Source: Methanoprimaticola sp047501175
GTDB lineage: Archaea > Thermoplasmatota > Thermoplasmata > Methanomassiliicoccales > Methanomethylophilaceae
Reading direction: 5' to 3'
DNA length: 64,000 bases
NCBI RefSeq assembly: GCF_047501175.1
Contig: NZ_JBEQWH010000004.1
Location: forward strand, 124,001 to 188,000
Shown here: positions 7,902-16,266 of the stretch, in pieces
How the letters are laid out: each line of letters begins with the position of its first letter
How positions within the stretch are numbered: the first letter of the stretch is position 1
Position numbers and translations under genes: made by a program
The notes under the pieces: generated by a model
What the model was told of the DNA's origin: nothing
What the model saw: the letters and a program-made list of their open reading frames with translations, nothing else
Database searches by the model: none

Positions 7902-9110
7902 ATGACCGCGGGCGAGAACGAGGACGTGGCCGAACTCAAGGCCAAGATTGTCACCCTCGAGGAGAGGAACGTCAGGCTGATGGAGGACCTCCAGAACGCC
8001 GAGACCGAGAAGCGCTACTCCGAGAGCGAGCTCTTCAGGCTTCAGAAGGACCTTTCTAGGCTCAGGAACGAGCTCGAGAGGCTCAAGAGCCCGCCGCTCA
8101 TAGTGGCGTCCCTCAGGGACGTGCTTCCGAACAACCGCGTGGTCGTCAAGAGCTCCACCGGCCCCGACTTCGTCGTGACCGTGTCCGAGTACGTACCCCC
8201 GGACGACCTCATAGTCGGGTCGAGGGTGTCGCTGAACAAGCAGACCCTCTCCCTGATGGAGGTCCTGCCCACACCGGTCGACCCGGTGGTGTCCGGAGCG
8301 GAGATCATCGGGAAGCCCGATGTGACCTACGACGACATCGGAGGCCTCAAGACACAGATGATGGAGCTCAGGGAGGCCGTGGAGGACCCGCTGCTCAGGC
8401 CCGAGCTCTACAAGAAGGTCGGGATAGAGCCCCCCAAGGGCGTCCTCCTGGTCGGTCCGCCCGGGACCGGTAAGACCCTGATGGCCAAGGCCGTCGCGAA
8501 CGCGACCCAGGCGACATTCATAAGACTGGTCGGGTCCGAGCTCGTCCAGAAGTACATCGGAGAGGGTGCCAGGCTGGTGCGCGAGCTGTTCCAGCTCGCC
8601 AAGGACAAGGCGCCCAGCATCATATTCATCGACGAGCTGGACTCCGTCGGCGCCAGGCGTCTCGACGTCGCGACATCCGGGGACCGCGAGGTCCAGAGGA
8701 CGCTCATGCAGCTCCTCTCGGAGCTGGACGGCTTCACGCCCACCAGCGATGTCAAGATCATCGGTGCCACCAACAGGCCGGACATCCTGGACGATGCACT
8801 GCTCAGGCCCGGGAGGTTCGACAGGATCATCGACGTCGGGCTCCCCGACACCGAGGGCAGGACGCAGATCTTCAAGATCAACCTCCAGCACATGAACGTG
8901 GACAAGAAGGTGTCCGCGAAGAAGCTGGCGGAGGCCACCGAAGGGCTGTCCGGAGCGGAGATCAAGAGCATCTGCACAGAGGCCGGAATGCTTGCCATCC
9001 GCCACGACAGGGACCACATCACCGAGCGCGACTTCATGGACGCCAAGGAGAAGGTCGTCGAGGCCGGCAGGAACAAGGCGAAGCCCGCACCCGCATACCT
9101 GTACGGGTGA
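7902..9110 (+). CDS. pan: Proteasome-activating nucleotidase PAN
   Basis: 402-aa AAA+ unfoldase that feeds substrates into the 20S proteasome. Order: N-terminal coiled coil (about 8-62), OB domain (about 65-125), then an AAA module with Walker A GPPGTGKT, Walker B IIFIDELD, the pore-loop segment around KYIGEGARLV, and the second region of homology with ATNRPDILDDALLRPGRFDR. The C-terminus ends in LYG, a hydrophobic-Tyr-X (HbYX) tail that docks into the proteasome. AGGGAGGAT gives a good ribosome site before the ATG, and a TATA-like GGTTATAACC lies at 7863-7872. Confidence 0.96.
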   Translation: MTAGENEDVAELKAKIVTLEERNVRLMEDLQNAETEKRYSESELFRLQKDLSRLRNELERLKSPPLIVASLRDVLPNNRVVVKSSTGPDFVVTVSEYVPPDDLIVGSRVSLNKQTLSLMEVLPTPVDPVVSGAEIIGKPDVTYDDIGGLKTQMMELREAVEDPLLRPELYKKVGIEPPKGVLLVGPPGTGKTLMAKAVANATQATFIRLVGSELVQKYIGEGARLVRELFQLAKDKAPSIIFIDELDSVGARRLDVATSGDREVQRTLMQLLSELDGFTPTSDVKIIGATNRPDILDDALLRPGRFDRIIDVGLPDTEGRTQIFKINLQHMNVDKKVSAKKLAEATEGLSGAEIKSICTEAGMLAIRHDRDHITERDFMDAKEKVVEAGRNKAKPAPAYLYG

Positions 9111-9126
9111 GAAACTCCAATCCATC

Positions 9127-9153
9127 CCCGGGATCGGACCTTCCGGTCCCGGG
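9127..9153. terminator. Hairpin between convergent pan and AAA ATPase genes
   Basis: GGACC / GGTCC with a TTCC loop (136-149 of this kilobase), extended by an outer CCCG / CGGG pairing across a 5-nt bulge. It lies in the 50-bp gap between two converging genes. Confidence 0.45.
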
Positions 9154-9160
9154 ACACTTC

Positions 9161-10294
9161 TCATAGGTCCTCGGACCGCTCGCTCTCATCGGTCGTCGAG
9201 AACTCCCCCTCGCGGACCATCTTGGCAAGGTTGTTCCCGCGACGTATGTTCTTCCCTGTGAGGCTCGAGAGCGACGAGAGGCAACCATGGCCCATTATGA
9301 AACAGCAGTCCGGACGCATGTGGTCGCACGACACCAGCTCCACGTTGTGGGTCACGAAGACGCACTGCGCATCACTGCCGCGTATGATGTAGTCCATCAC
9401 GTTCTCCGCGGTCCTATAGTCGAACAGGTCGTCGAAATCATCGAAGAAGATCAGGGAATCCCTGTCCCTGCAACGCATGATCCAGACATAGAGGCGCGAC
9501 AGGATGGCGGTCCCGCGCGACACCCCCTGGTAGAACGGGATCTCCTTCGTTCCCGTTGCCACCGTTATCCCGCCACCTGAGCATCCGACCGATATATCCA
9601 CTCCGCCCACCCCTCTGAGGAACTGCTCGAACTCGTCGATGAGGCCGTTCTCCATGATGAACACGGACGGGTCGACATCGTGGTCCATCATCCCGATATG
9701 GTCGTCCATGCGCCACATCGCACGGTAATACAGGGAGTGCTCCGCGAAGTCGAACACCGCACACATCGGCGAATCATCGCGACGGGGCATGTCGTGCAAG
9801 ACCTTCATCAGCGCCTTGGACCCGTCCAGACAGGACGCGTCCGAACCGACGACCTCTGCCAGCAACGGTTCGAAGAAGGATGCGTCCGGATCGTCGAGGT
9901 CGTACGAGAACACGGACCTACGGTCCACGGTCAATGATTCCGAGACCACCCTGAACGGCGATGTCTTCTCGTACTCGTAGACGACGGATGTCCCGTGCCA
10001 GGAGAACTCATAGCGGAAGGTCGCCCGGTCCGATCCCGAATCCCCGTTGATGAAGCATGCCTCCGTGTGCTGCCCTATGTCCTTGGTGAAGCCCGTGACC
10101 GTGGTGACTATATCCATTATGGCATAGCCGAAGCTCGTCTTCCCGGAACCGTTCCCGCCGAGTATCACGACCTTCTCCAGGAAGTCCCCGCGGACGCACT
10201 CCTTGCCGAAATCGTAGTTCCTCTTGTCAGTGAAGTCGATCTCGACCTGTTCCCTGAAGCACCAGTAGTTCCTCACCGAAAATCTGACCAGCAT
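9161..10294 (-). CDS. OLD/SMC-like AAA ATP-binding protein
   Basis: 377 aa. N-terminal FSVRNYWCFREQVEIDF is the classic start of AAA_15/AAA_21-type ATPases, followed by Walker A GGNGSGKTS (about 49-57). Near the C-terminus are Walker B SLIFFDDFDDLFD and the His switch CVFVTHNVEL. The middle is a poorly conserved insert. Relatives are found as stand-alone genes or paired with small effectors in phage-defence modules, but no partner lies beside it here, so a defence role is only a possibility. It is a single gene with its promoter next to the divergent ABC importer. Confidence 0.75.
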   Translation of the reverse strand: MLVRFSVRNYWCFREQVEIDFTDKRNYDFGKECVRGDFLEKVVILGGNGSGKTSFGYAIMDIVTTVTGFTKDIGQHTEACFINGDSGSDRATFRYEFSWHGTSVVYEYEKTSPFRVVSESLTVDRRSVFSYDLDDPDASFFEPLLAEVVGSDASCLDGSKALMKVLHDMPRRDDSPMCAVFDFAEHSLYYRAMWRMDDHIGMMDHDVDPSVFIMENGLIDEFEQFLRGVGGVDISVGCSGGGITVATGTKEIPFYQGVSRGTAILSRLYVWIMRCRDRDSLIFFDDFDDLFDYRTAENVMDYIIRGSDAQCVFVTHNVELVSCDHMRPDCCFIMGHGCLSSLSSLTGKNIRRGNNLAKMVREGEFSTTDESERSEDL

Positions 10295-10415
10295 CCGATC
10301 CCCGCCTTCGCGTACGTACCGGGCCCCGGCACATGAGGTAAATCTTTTACATCAGAATCCTGTATTATATATTTGGATGTATCCTCCAACTATGGTGATT
10401 TGAATAGACAGGAAA

Positions 10416-11738
10416 ATGCTCGTCGCCATCATCGCCGTCATAGCGGTCGCCGTCGCCGCGGTGGCCGTGATGTCGACCCAACAGCAGGAATCCGATCAAG
10501 GGATCGATGATCCGGTGTCCTTGGAGGACACGAGACTGAAAATCTACGGGAACGCCGACGGAAGCGACAGGCTGGATGAGACAGACCTCAAGGTCATCGA
10601 ACATATCATCGCCGTCAATGGCGACTCGGATAAGACCAACGACGTCGACTGGGAGAAGGAGTACCCCCTGGCCGATGCGAACTACGACGGGACCGTGGAC
10701 CAGAAGGACGCAGACACCGTCCAGACATTCCTGGACAAGGGATCCTCCATGATGTACTATCAGAACTTCTACGGCAACGTCACGTACGTGAACTACCCAA
10801 TCGGACAGAAGGTCGGGTCCGAATACCTCAACCTCACCCTGCTCTCCGCGATAGGATGCTACGACATGCTGAAGGCCATCGACGCCACTACGCCCGGGAT
10901 GTACGCGAACCTCTATCCCGGAGTGGACAAGATGCCGATACTCGGGACCTGGCACGAACTCACGATAGAGGGCATCAACGCACTCTACATGGACGGGACG
11001 ATCGATACCCTCCTCCAGTGGACCGGCGGTCAGAACACGGACTACATCTGGGACAAGGCCGAGAGGTCCGGACTCGCGGACAAGGTCTCCATAGTCATCG
11101 TCCCCTGCCAGGGCCCCAGGGTCATCGAGGGCGTCCTGGAACTCGCGTGCATGCTGGGGGACCAGACACTCTCGGACAAGTACAGGGCATGGTACGACGA
11201 GGCGATGGTCCTGATGGACTCTATCGCCGAGAAGGCTGAGAAGAAGACCGTGACCGTGATCAGGTGCTACAACACCAAGGCAAGCACTATCGCGGCGTTC
11301 GGCTCCGCCCAGGGCCCTGCACTGTGGTTCAACGAGATCGTGAACTTCCAGGAACCGTACGTCGGGAAGACGAACTTCGTGACGCTGGGGTCCGTCGAGA
11401 GCTTCGTGGACTCCGCCACCGACGAGGTCATCGTGATGTTCCAGAAGAGCTGCGCCCATGACGAGTTCAACGACCTGGTCGAGGAGTACCTGGGAGCGCT
11501 GTACAAGGAGACGACCCAGTTCAAGGAAGGGAAGATGTACGTCGTAGACTTCGAGCTCATGCCCTACTCCGGAGGCCCTGCTGGATGCTACATCCTCGCG
11601 GCACACCTGTATCCCGAGCTCTTCGACATGGACGATGCGATGGACTACCTGCAGGAGTACCTCGACAACTTCGCCGTCAGGGAGGGCGCGGATGCGAACG
11701 AGGGGTACACCTACACCGGCCCCGGGTACAACCTCTGA
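10416..11738 (+). CDS. Iron/corrinoid ABC importer binding protein with dockerin-like module
   Basis: 440 aa, cell-surface substrate-binding component. Residues 2-19 form a hydrophobic signal or anchor. Residues about 41-110 contain two EF-hand-like dockerin type I half-repeats (NADGSDRLDETDLKVIEHI and DANYDGTVDQKDADTVQTF). The remainder resembles the BtuF/FhuD periplasmic-binding fold. The permease and ATPase follow at 9 and 4 bp, so this is an operon. The substrate is uncertain: cobamide/corrinoid or chelated iron are the usual options for this class. The dockerin-like element is unusual for a binding protein and may bind Ca2+ or mediate surface assembly. Start ATG 10416; a stop lies five codons upstream. 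Confidence 0.85.
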   Translation: MLVAIIAVIAVAVAAVAVMSTQQQESDQGIDDPVSLEDTRLKIYGNADGSDRLDETDLKVIEHIIAVNGDSDKTNDVDWEKEYPLADANYDGTVDQKDADTVQTFLDKGSSMMYYQNFYGNVTYVNYPIGQKVGSEYLNLTLLSAIGCYDMLKAIDATTPGMYANLYPGVDKMPILGTWHELTIEGINALYMDGTIDTLLQWTGGQNTDYIWDKAERSGLADKVSIVIVPCQGPRVIEGVLELACMLGDQTLSDKYRAWYDEAMVLMDSIAEKAEKKTVTVIRCYNTKASTIAAFGSAQGPALWFNEIVNFQEPYVGKTNFVTLGSVESFVDSATDEVIVMFQKSCAHDEFNDLVEEYLGALYKETTQFKEGKMYVVDFELMPYSGGPAGCYILAAHLYPELFDMDDAMDYLQEYLDNFAVREGADANEGYTYTGPGYNL

Positions 11739-11747
11739 GGTACGACA

Positions 11748-12875
11748 ATGAGCCCCGACGGACAGAACATCGATGTCGTGAGGAAGGCCGCGACCCTGTG
11801 GACCTCCGAGGACGACCTGGGCTCGGAGGAGTCCAGGGAGACCGTGTCCAGGTACCGGTCGTCCGAGCTCCGCAAGCTCGCCTTCACCTTCGCATGCGTC
11901 GCGATCGCGGCGGTCGTCGCGTGGCTGTCCGTCGGATACGGCTCCCTGGACATAGGGTTCCTGGACTGCTACCGGATCCTGTGGGAGCACATCACCGGGA
12001 ACATCGCCGACACGACCCTGGACTACGTCGTCGTGAGCGAGCGCATGCCGAGGGTGGCGGCCGCACTGGTGGCGGGAGCGGGACTTGCGATAGCGGGTTG
12101 CGTCATGCAGAGCGTCCTGAAGAACCCCTTGGCGGACCCATATACCACGGGGATATCCTCGGGAGCCGGGTTCGGGGCGACGTTGGCCATAACCATGGGG
12201 CTCTCCTTCGTCGGAGGGGACTATTCGGTGGTGATCAATGCGTTCCTGTTCTCGCTCGTTCCCATGGCGATCATCATCACGGTGTCCAAGCTGAAAGGGA
12301 CATCCCCGACCATGATGGTCATGGCCGGGATAGCCGTGATGTTCATCTTCAACTCGTTCACCACGGTGATGAAGCTGAACGCGAACCCGGATGCGCTGGC
12401 CCTGCTCTACCAGTGGAGCGTGGGCACCGTCACCGACTGCACCTGGCCGCAGATAGCCCTGATGGCGGTCGTCGTTGGGATCGGGATAGTACTGACCCAG
12501 CTGATGTCGCGCAAGCTGAACATACTGGCCACCGGGGACGACTCCGCGAAGGCGATGGGACTGGACGTGGAGAACCTCCGCGTGATCCTCCTGCTGCTGA
12601 TATCGCTGGTCGTCGCGACGGTCGTCAGCTTCACGGGACTCATCGGGTTCGTTGGTCTCGTCGCACCTCACGTCTGCAGGATGTTCGTGGGCGCGGACAA
12701 CAGGTACCTCATCATCTCCTCGGCGATGTTCGGGGCGGTCCTGCTCGAGATCGCAGACCTCGTCGGACGCACCGTCATAGCCCCGGCCACGCTGCAGGTC
12801 GGAGTCGTCACGGCGTTCATCGGCGGACCGATGTTCCTGTACCTCATAATGAGACAGAGGAGATCCAGCTGGTGA
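11748..12875 (+). CDS. FecCD/BtuC-family ABC importer permease
   Basis: 375-aa inner-membrane permease with about 8-10 hydrophobic segments. Family signatures include ERMPRVAAALVAGAGLAIAGCVMQ, NPLADPYTTGISSGAGFGA, GLIGFVGLVAPHVCRM and the final VVTAFIGGPMFLYLI. A roughly 45-residue polar N-terminus precedes the first membrane segment. It forms the translocation pore with the flanking binding protein and ATPase. Spacing to the ATPase gene is 4 bp, so translation is likely coupled. Confidence 0.93.
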   Translation: MSPDGQNIDVVRKAATLWTSEDDLGSEESRETVSRYRSSELRKLAFTFACVAIAAVVAWLSVGYGSLDIGFLDCYRILWEHITGNIADTTLDYVVVSERMPRVAAALVAGAGLAIAGCVMQSVLKNPLADPYTTGISSGAGFGATLAITMGLSFVGGDYSVVINAFLFSLVPMAIIITVSKLKGTSPTMMVMAGIAVMFIFNSFTTVMKLNANPDALALLYQWSVGTVTDCTWPQIALMAVVVGIGIVLTQLMSRKLNILATGDDSAKAMGLDVENLRVILLLLISLVVATVVSFTGLIGFVGLVAPHVCRMFVGADNRYLIISSAMFGAVLLEIADLVGRTVIAPATLQVGVVTAFIGGPMFLYLIMRQRRSSW

Positions 12876-12879
12876 TCCG

Positions 12880-13662
12880 ATGAAGATAGAGATACACGGA
12901 CTATGCGCAGGATACGGGGACAGGACCATCCTCCACGACATAGACCTCGTCCTGGACAGACCAGGCCTCACGTGCATAATCGGACCTAACGGGGTGGGAA
13001 AGTCCACTCTGATCAAGTGCATGAACAAGCTCCTGGAGCCCACGTCCGGCACCGTGACCATAAATGACAGGGACGTGTCGGAAATGACGAGGAAGGACAT
13101 CGCCGAGATCGTGTCCTATGTACCCGTTCAGACTGAGGACCTGTTCGCCATGCCGGTGTTCGACACCGTCCTCGTAGGGAGGTCCAACAAATCCAGATGG
13201 AAGACCTCCGCCGAGGATGTCGTCAAGACGAGGAAGGCCCTGGAGGTCATGGGCCTGTCCGACTATGCGGACCGCATGTTCGACGAGCTGTCTGCCGGAT
13301 AGCATCAGACGGCCGCGATAGCCAGGGGCCTGGTGCAGGAGACCGAGATACTGATCCTGGACGAGCCAACTTCGAACCTCGACGTCCGGCACCAGATATT
13401 CACGACCTCCCTCATGCACGAGATCGCGGTCGCCAAGGGGATCATAGTCATAATGATCAGCCACAACCTGAACATCGCATCGATGTTCGCGGACCAGGTG
13501 GTGCTCATGGAGAAGCCCGGTAGGATCAGACAGGTCGGCACCGCGGAGGAGGTGATCACCTCCAAGAACATCTCCGAGGTGTACAACGTGGGATGCGACA
13601 TCGTGATGCACAAGGGCCGTCCGGCTATGCTCCTCGACGATGTCCTGCACCGAGGTGGGTGA
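12880..13662 (+). CDS. ABC importer ATPase with in-frame amber codon in the signature motif
   Basis: 260 codons if TAG at 13300-13302 (codon 141) is read through. Before it: Walker A GPNGVGKST (35-43), Q-loop Gln84 and LSAG (137-140). After it, in the same frame: HQTAAIARGL, Walker B ILILDEPTSNLD (Asp161, Glu162) and the H-loop ISHNLN. The amber sits exactly at position 5 of the LSGGQ signature, normally Gln or Glu; one CAG-to-TAG transition would create it. In an organism that translates amber as pyrrolysine the protein could be full length with Pyl there. Otherwise a 140-aa product without Walker B results and the gene is broken. The family identity is certain; functionality is not. Confidence 0.88.
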
Positions 13663-13682
13663 GACCCCCTCGGTCACGGATA

Positions 13683-14447
13683 TCAATGCCCGTCCGCGTC
13701 GTCCCCGCCGTAGAACACGAGCTGGGATGCGGCGTATATCTCCTCGAGCCCCACGCCATCCTGTGCGGACACGGCGCGGATCTCCCCGAACACCCCCGCG
13801 TTCTCGACGGCCTTGAACAGCTCCATGCCGATCACGGTCTCGGGCTGGGAATCGGAGTCCAGAAGGTCCCCGTACAGCGCGTCCGAGACCTGGTACCAGT
13901 CGAGCATCCTCTGCTGGTCATCGTCCGAGAGCGTGTCGCACTTGGACAGCAGGTTCAGCGTGGGGAGCTGGAGCCTGAACTCCACGAGGGCCCCCAGGAC
14001 CATTGCGGAGATGAACCCGTTGGGCGTGCGGCAGAGGGACGGGTCCGAAAGGTAGACGATCATCGAGTCCTGCGCCCCGAACGCCCTCACGATGAGCTGG
14101 GACGACTCCCTGAACGCGAAGAGCTCGAGCTGTCCCGGGGTGTCGACCAGGATGTAGTCCGCACCGTAGGTGCCTATGATGTCCGTCATCTTCGAGATGT
14201 TCGCGACCATCAGGTCCGCGGCCACAATCTGCGCCCCGTTGGGTCCGAGACCGTAGGCCTGCATGGTCTCCTCGAGATTGATCCACTCCCTGATGTCCAC
14301 CTCCGCCTCATAGGGGAGCGCGTCCGCACCAGGGTCCATGTTCACCACGACGGCATCGACGCCGTTGTCGTCCAGCCACTGCTTGTACGCTCCGACCAGC
14401 GTGCTCTTTCCGCTCCCGGCGGTCCCCACGAAGAAAACGAACTTCAT
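13683..14447 (-). CDS. GPN-loop GTPase
   Basis: 254 aa, archaeal member of the XAB1/Gpn family (Pab0955 type). P-loop GTAGSGKST (8-16), the defining Gly-Pro-Asn insert YGLGPNGAQ, G3 region VDTPGQLELF and G4-like LLSKCD. Eukaryotic relatives help assemble and import RNA polymerase II; the archaeal role is unresolved. I use the ATG at 14447 because the P-loop begins a few residues later. It converges on the ABC operon with a 20-bp gap. Confidence 0.93.
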   Translation of the reverse strand: MKFVFFVGTAGSGKSTLVGAYKQWLDDNGVDAVVVNMDPGADALPYEAEVDIREWINLEETMQAYGLGPNGAQIVAADLMVANISKMTDIIGTYGADYILVDTPGQLELFAFRESSQLIVRAFGAQDSMIVYLSDPSLCRTPNGFISAMVLGALVEFRLQLPTLNLLSKCDTLSDDDQQRMLDWYQVSDALYGDLLDSDSQPETVIGMELFKAVENAGVFGEIRAVSAQDGVGLEEIYAASQLVFYGGDDADGH

Positions 14448-14460
14448 TTTCGCAGCCTCG

Positions 14461-14508
14461 ACATATATGCCACGCACATCAGACGCAATCAATATTAAAT
14501 TGCGCACG
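14461..14508. promoter_or_regulatory. Divergent promoter region GPN GTPase / DUF998 gene
   Basis: ACATATATGCC at 14461-14471 is a TATA candidate for the leftward GTPase. AATATTAAAT at 14491-14500 is a TATA candidate for the rightward membrane-protein gene, and it is directly followed by TGCGCACG (14501-14508), a motif that recurs at several promoters in this window. Confidence 0.45.
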
Positions 14509-14522
14509 ACATTCACGACCCC

Positions 14523-15122
14523 ATGAAAGCGTTCAAACGCAACACTGCGCCCTTCGCGGTCGTCGGTATCGTTGCAGCGATCCTGTTCGCCATGGTGTGG
14601 CTCATCGCCGCCGTGAACGACCCCAACTGGGTCCTCGGCGTGAGCACACTGTCCGACATGGGCGTCTCCGATGTCCAGCTCACCGCGGACCTCTTCATGT
14701 ACGGATGCATCATCACCGGACTCCTCGTCTTCGTCTTCGGACTCGGGAAGGCGAGCAACGAGTACGGATCCAGTCGCGCAAGCGGGATCATGACCGCGAT
14801 CGCAGGGGTCTTCCTGGTCCTGGTCGGACTCTACAACAAGGACTTCGGGAACGGCAACATCCACAACACCGTCGCCATCCTGTTCTTCCTGTTCCTCGCA
14901 CTCGCGGCGATGGCCTCCGTCCACGGGGACTGGACCGAGGGCAAGAGGATCAACGGTGCCATCGGCGCGATCCTCATCATGATCGTCATCGGTGTCGCCG
15001 TCGGGAAGCCCCTCGCATTCGTCGAGACTGTGGCAGTCCTCTGCGGACTCATATGGATCATATCCGAGAGCGTGAAGATGATCCTGAACATCAGGGCTGC
15101 CGAATCGGCAGTGTCCAACTGA
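14523..15122 (+). CDS. DUF998-like membrane protein
   Basis: 199 aa, six predicted membrane segments (about 12-32, 55-77, 85-103, 115-133, 141-160, 162-182). The pattern with GVSTLSDMGVS between the first two helices is typical of DUF998 proteins, whose function is unknown. The next small membrane-protein gene starts 15 bp downstream, so they are probably co-transcribed. Confidence 0.7.
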   Translation: MKAFKRNTAPFAVVGIVAAILFAMVWLIAAVNDPNWVLGVSTLSDMGVSDVQLTADLFMYGCIITGLLVFVFGLGKASNEYGSSRASGIMTAIAGVFLVLVGLYNKDFGNGNIHNTVAILFFLFLALAAMASVHGDWTEGKRINGAIGAILIMIVIGVAVGKPLAFVETVAVLCGLIWIISESVKMILNIRAAESAVSN

Positions 15123-15136
15123 TCGGAGAGATAGAT

Positions 15137-15502
15137 ATGGCAATGCCCAACAAAATGAAGATCGGCGCCATTCTCGGTGTCTTCGGAGGCATCGTCGCAC
15201 TCGCGGCGATGGCCTACGCCTGGAATGGAAGCATCGACAGCATGTACACCGTAGGTCTGAACATGCTCGCGGCAGTGATGTTCTTCGCGGCCGCAGGAAC
15301 GTTCACCAAATACAGCCCCGTCTGCGGCAACACCGTCCTGGCGATCTCCGCCGTGACCATGGCCGTCATCGTCATAGGAGCCCTCTACGAGGCGACCTTC
15401 CTCGCTGTCAGCATCCTCATGGCGATCATCGCCGTATGCTGCATCCTGGTCGCAGCCTGCCCCAACGTGTGCAAGTGGGTGGACTCCAACAGGGTCATCT
15501 GA
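15137..15502 (+). CDS. Small four-helix membrane protein
   Basis: 121 aa with about four hydrophobic segments (10-28, 38-55, 66-84, 88-107) and little soluble sequence. A GGAGAG ribosome site lies just upstream of the ATG at 15137. It shares composition with the preceding DUF998-like protein and may act with it. No family recognised; followed by a strong hairpin. Confidence 0.65.
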   Translation: MAMPNKMKIGAILGVFGGIVALAAMAYAWNGSIDSMYTVGLNMLAAVMFFAAAGTFTKYSPVCGNTVLAISAVTMAVIVIGALYEATFLAVSILMAIIAVCCILVAACPNVCKWVDSNRVI

Positions 15503-15511
15503 TCCATATCA

Positions 15512-15531
15512 GGGGTGCCTGCGGGCACCCC
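15512..15531 (+). terminator. Terminator of the membrane-protein pair
   Basis: 8-bp stem GGGGTGCC / GGCACCCC with TGCG loop, then CCAACCCTTTTC, ten bases after the stop codon. Confidence 0.65.
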
Positions 15532-15607
15532 CAACCCTTTTCACGTTCTCACAGCGCCGTCCGGGCCTGATACCTATCTATTTAACCGGTGAAGCTATCC
15601 ACCGCGC

Positions 15608-16264
15608 ATGGATGAAAAGTACTCCTTCGCACTGCGCAAGCTCGCCCTGCTGGGAGCTATGGACGACTACATCGCGATCTCCTCTAGGGAGCTCGGCGAT
15701 GCGCTCGAGATGAGCCAGCAGTCCGCATCCAAGAGGATTCTGGAGCTCCTGGACGAGAAGTACATCGTCAGAGACCTCGGGGCCCGCAAGCAGCGCATAA
15801 AGCTGACCACCAAGGGGATCGAGGACCTCAAGAAGGAGTACAACGAGTATCGCAGGATATTCGAGATCACCGACCATGTCACCATCCACGGCACGATCCA
15901 GTCGGGCATGGGAGAGGGCGGGTACTACATCTGTCAGGACCAGTACATGAAGCAGTTCAAGGAGAAGCTCGGGTTCCTGCCGTTCGAAGGTACCCTCAAC
16001 ATCCAGGTGGACTCCGAGGACATAGGCAAGCTCGATGTCATCAGGAGCATAGCCGGGGTCTCCATCAACGGGTTCTCGAACAACGGGAGGAGCTTCGGAG
16101 ACGTCGTCGCCTACAAGGCGAAGATCCGCAACATCGACTGCGCCATCGTCGTTCCCGAGAGGTCCCATTACGCGGACATCATCGAGATCATCTGCCAGTA
16201 CCACCTCAGGAGGACCCTGAGCCTCGAGGATGGGGACCACGTCGACGTCAAGGTCGAGCTGTAA
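15608..16264 (+). CDS. ribK: CTP-dependent riboflavin kinase with N-terminal winged helix
   Basis: 218 aa. Residues about 1-85 form a MarR-like winged helix (SSRELGDALEMSQQSASKRI). Residues about 90-218 are the archaeal DUF120 kinase domain with GMGEGGYYI and GTLNIQV motifs, which phosphorylates riboflavin to FMN using CTP. The HTH fusion suggests flavin-responsive control, as described for related archaeal RbkR proteins. TATA-like CTATTTAACC lies about 30 bp upstream; the ATG is close to the expected transcription start. It ends two bases before the converging methyltransferase gene. Confidence 0.92.
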   Translation: MDEKYSFALRKLALLGAMDDYIAISSRELGDALEMSQQSASKRILELLDEKYIVRDLGARKQRIKLTTKGIEDLKKEYNEYRRIFEITDHVTIHGTIQSGMGEGGYYICQDQYMKQFKEKLGFLPFEGTLNIQVDSEDIGKLDVIRSIAGVSINGFSNNGRSFGDVVAYKAKIRNIDCAIVVPERSHYADIIEIICQYHLRRTLSLEDGDHVDVKVEL

Positions 16265-16266
16265 CC

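Noticed and set aside
10365..13100. Long frame (over 900 codons) on the minus strand across the ABC importer genes
   Set aside because: It is the complement of three clearly conserved genes; high GC in third positions keeps antisense frames open. The same applies to other long antisense frames across rpa, glf, ribK and the GTs.
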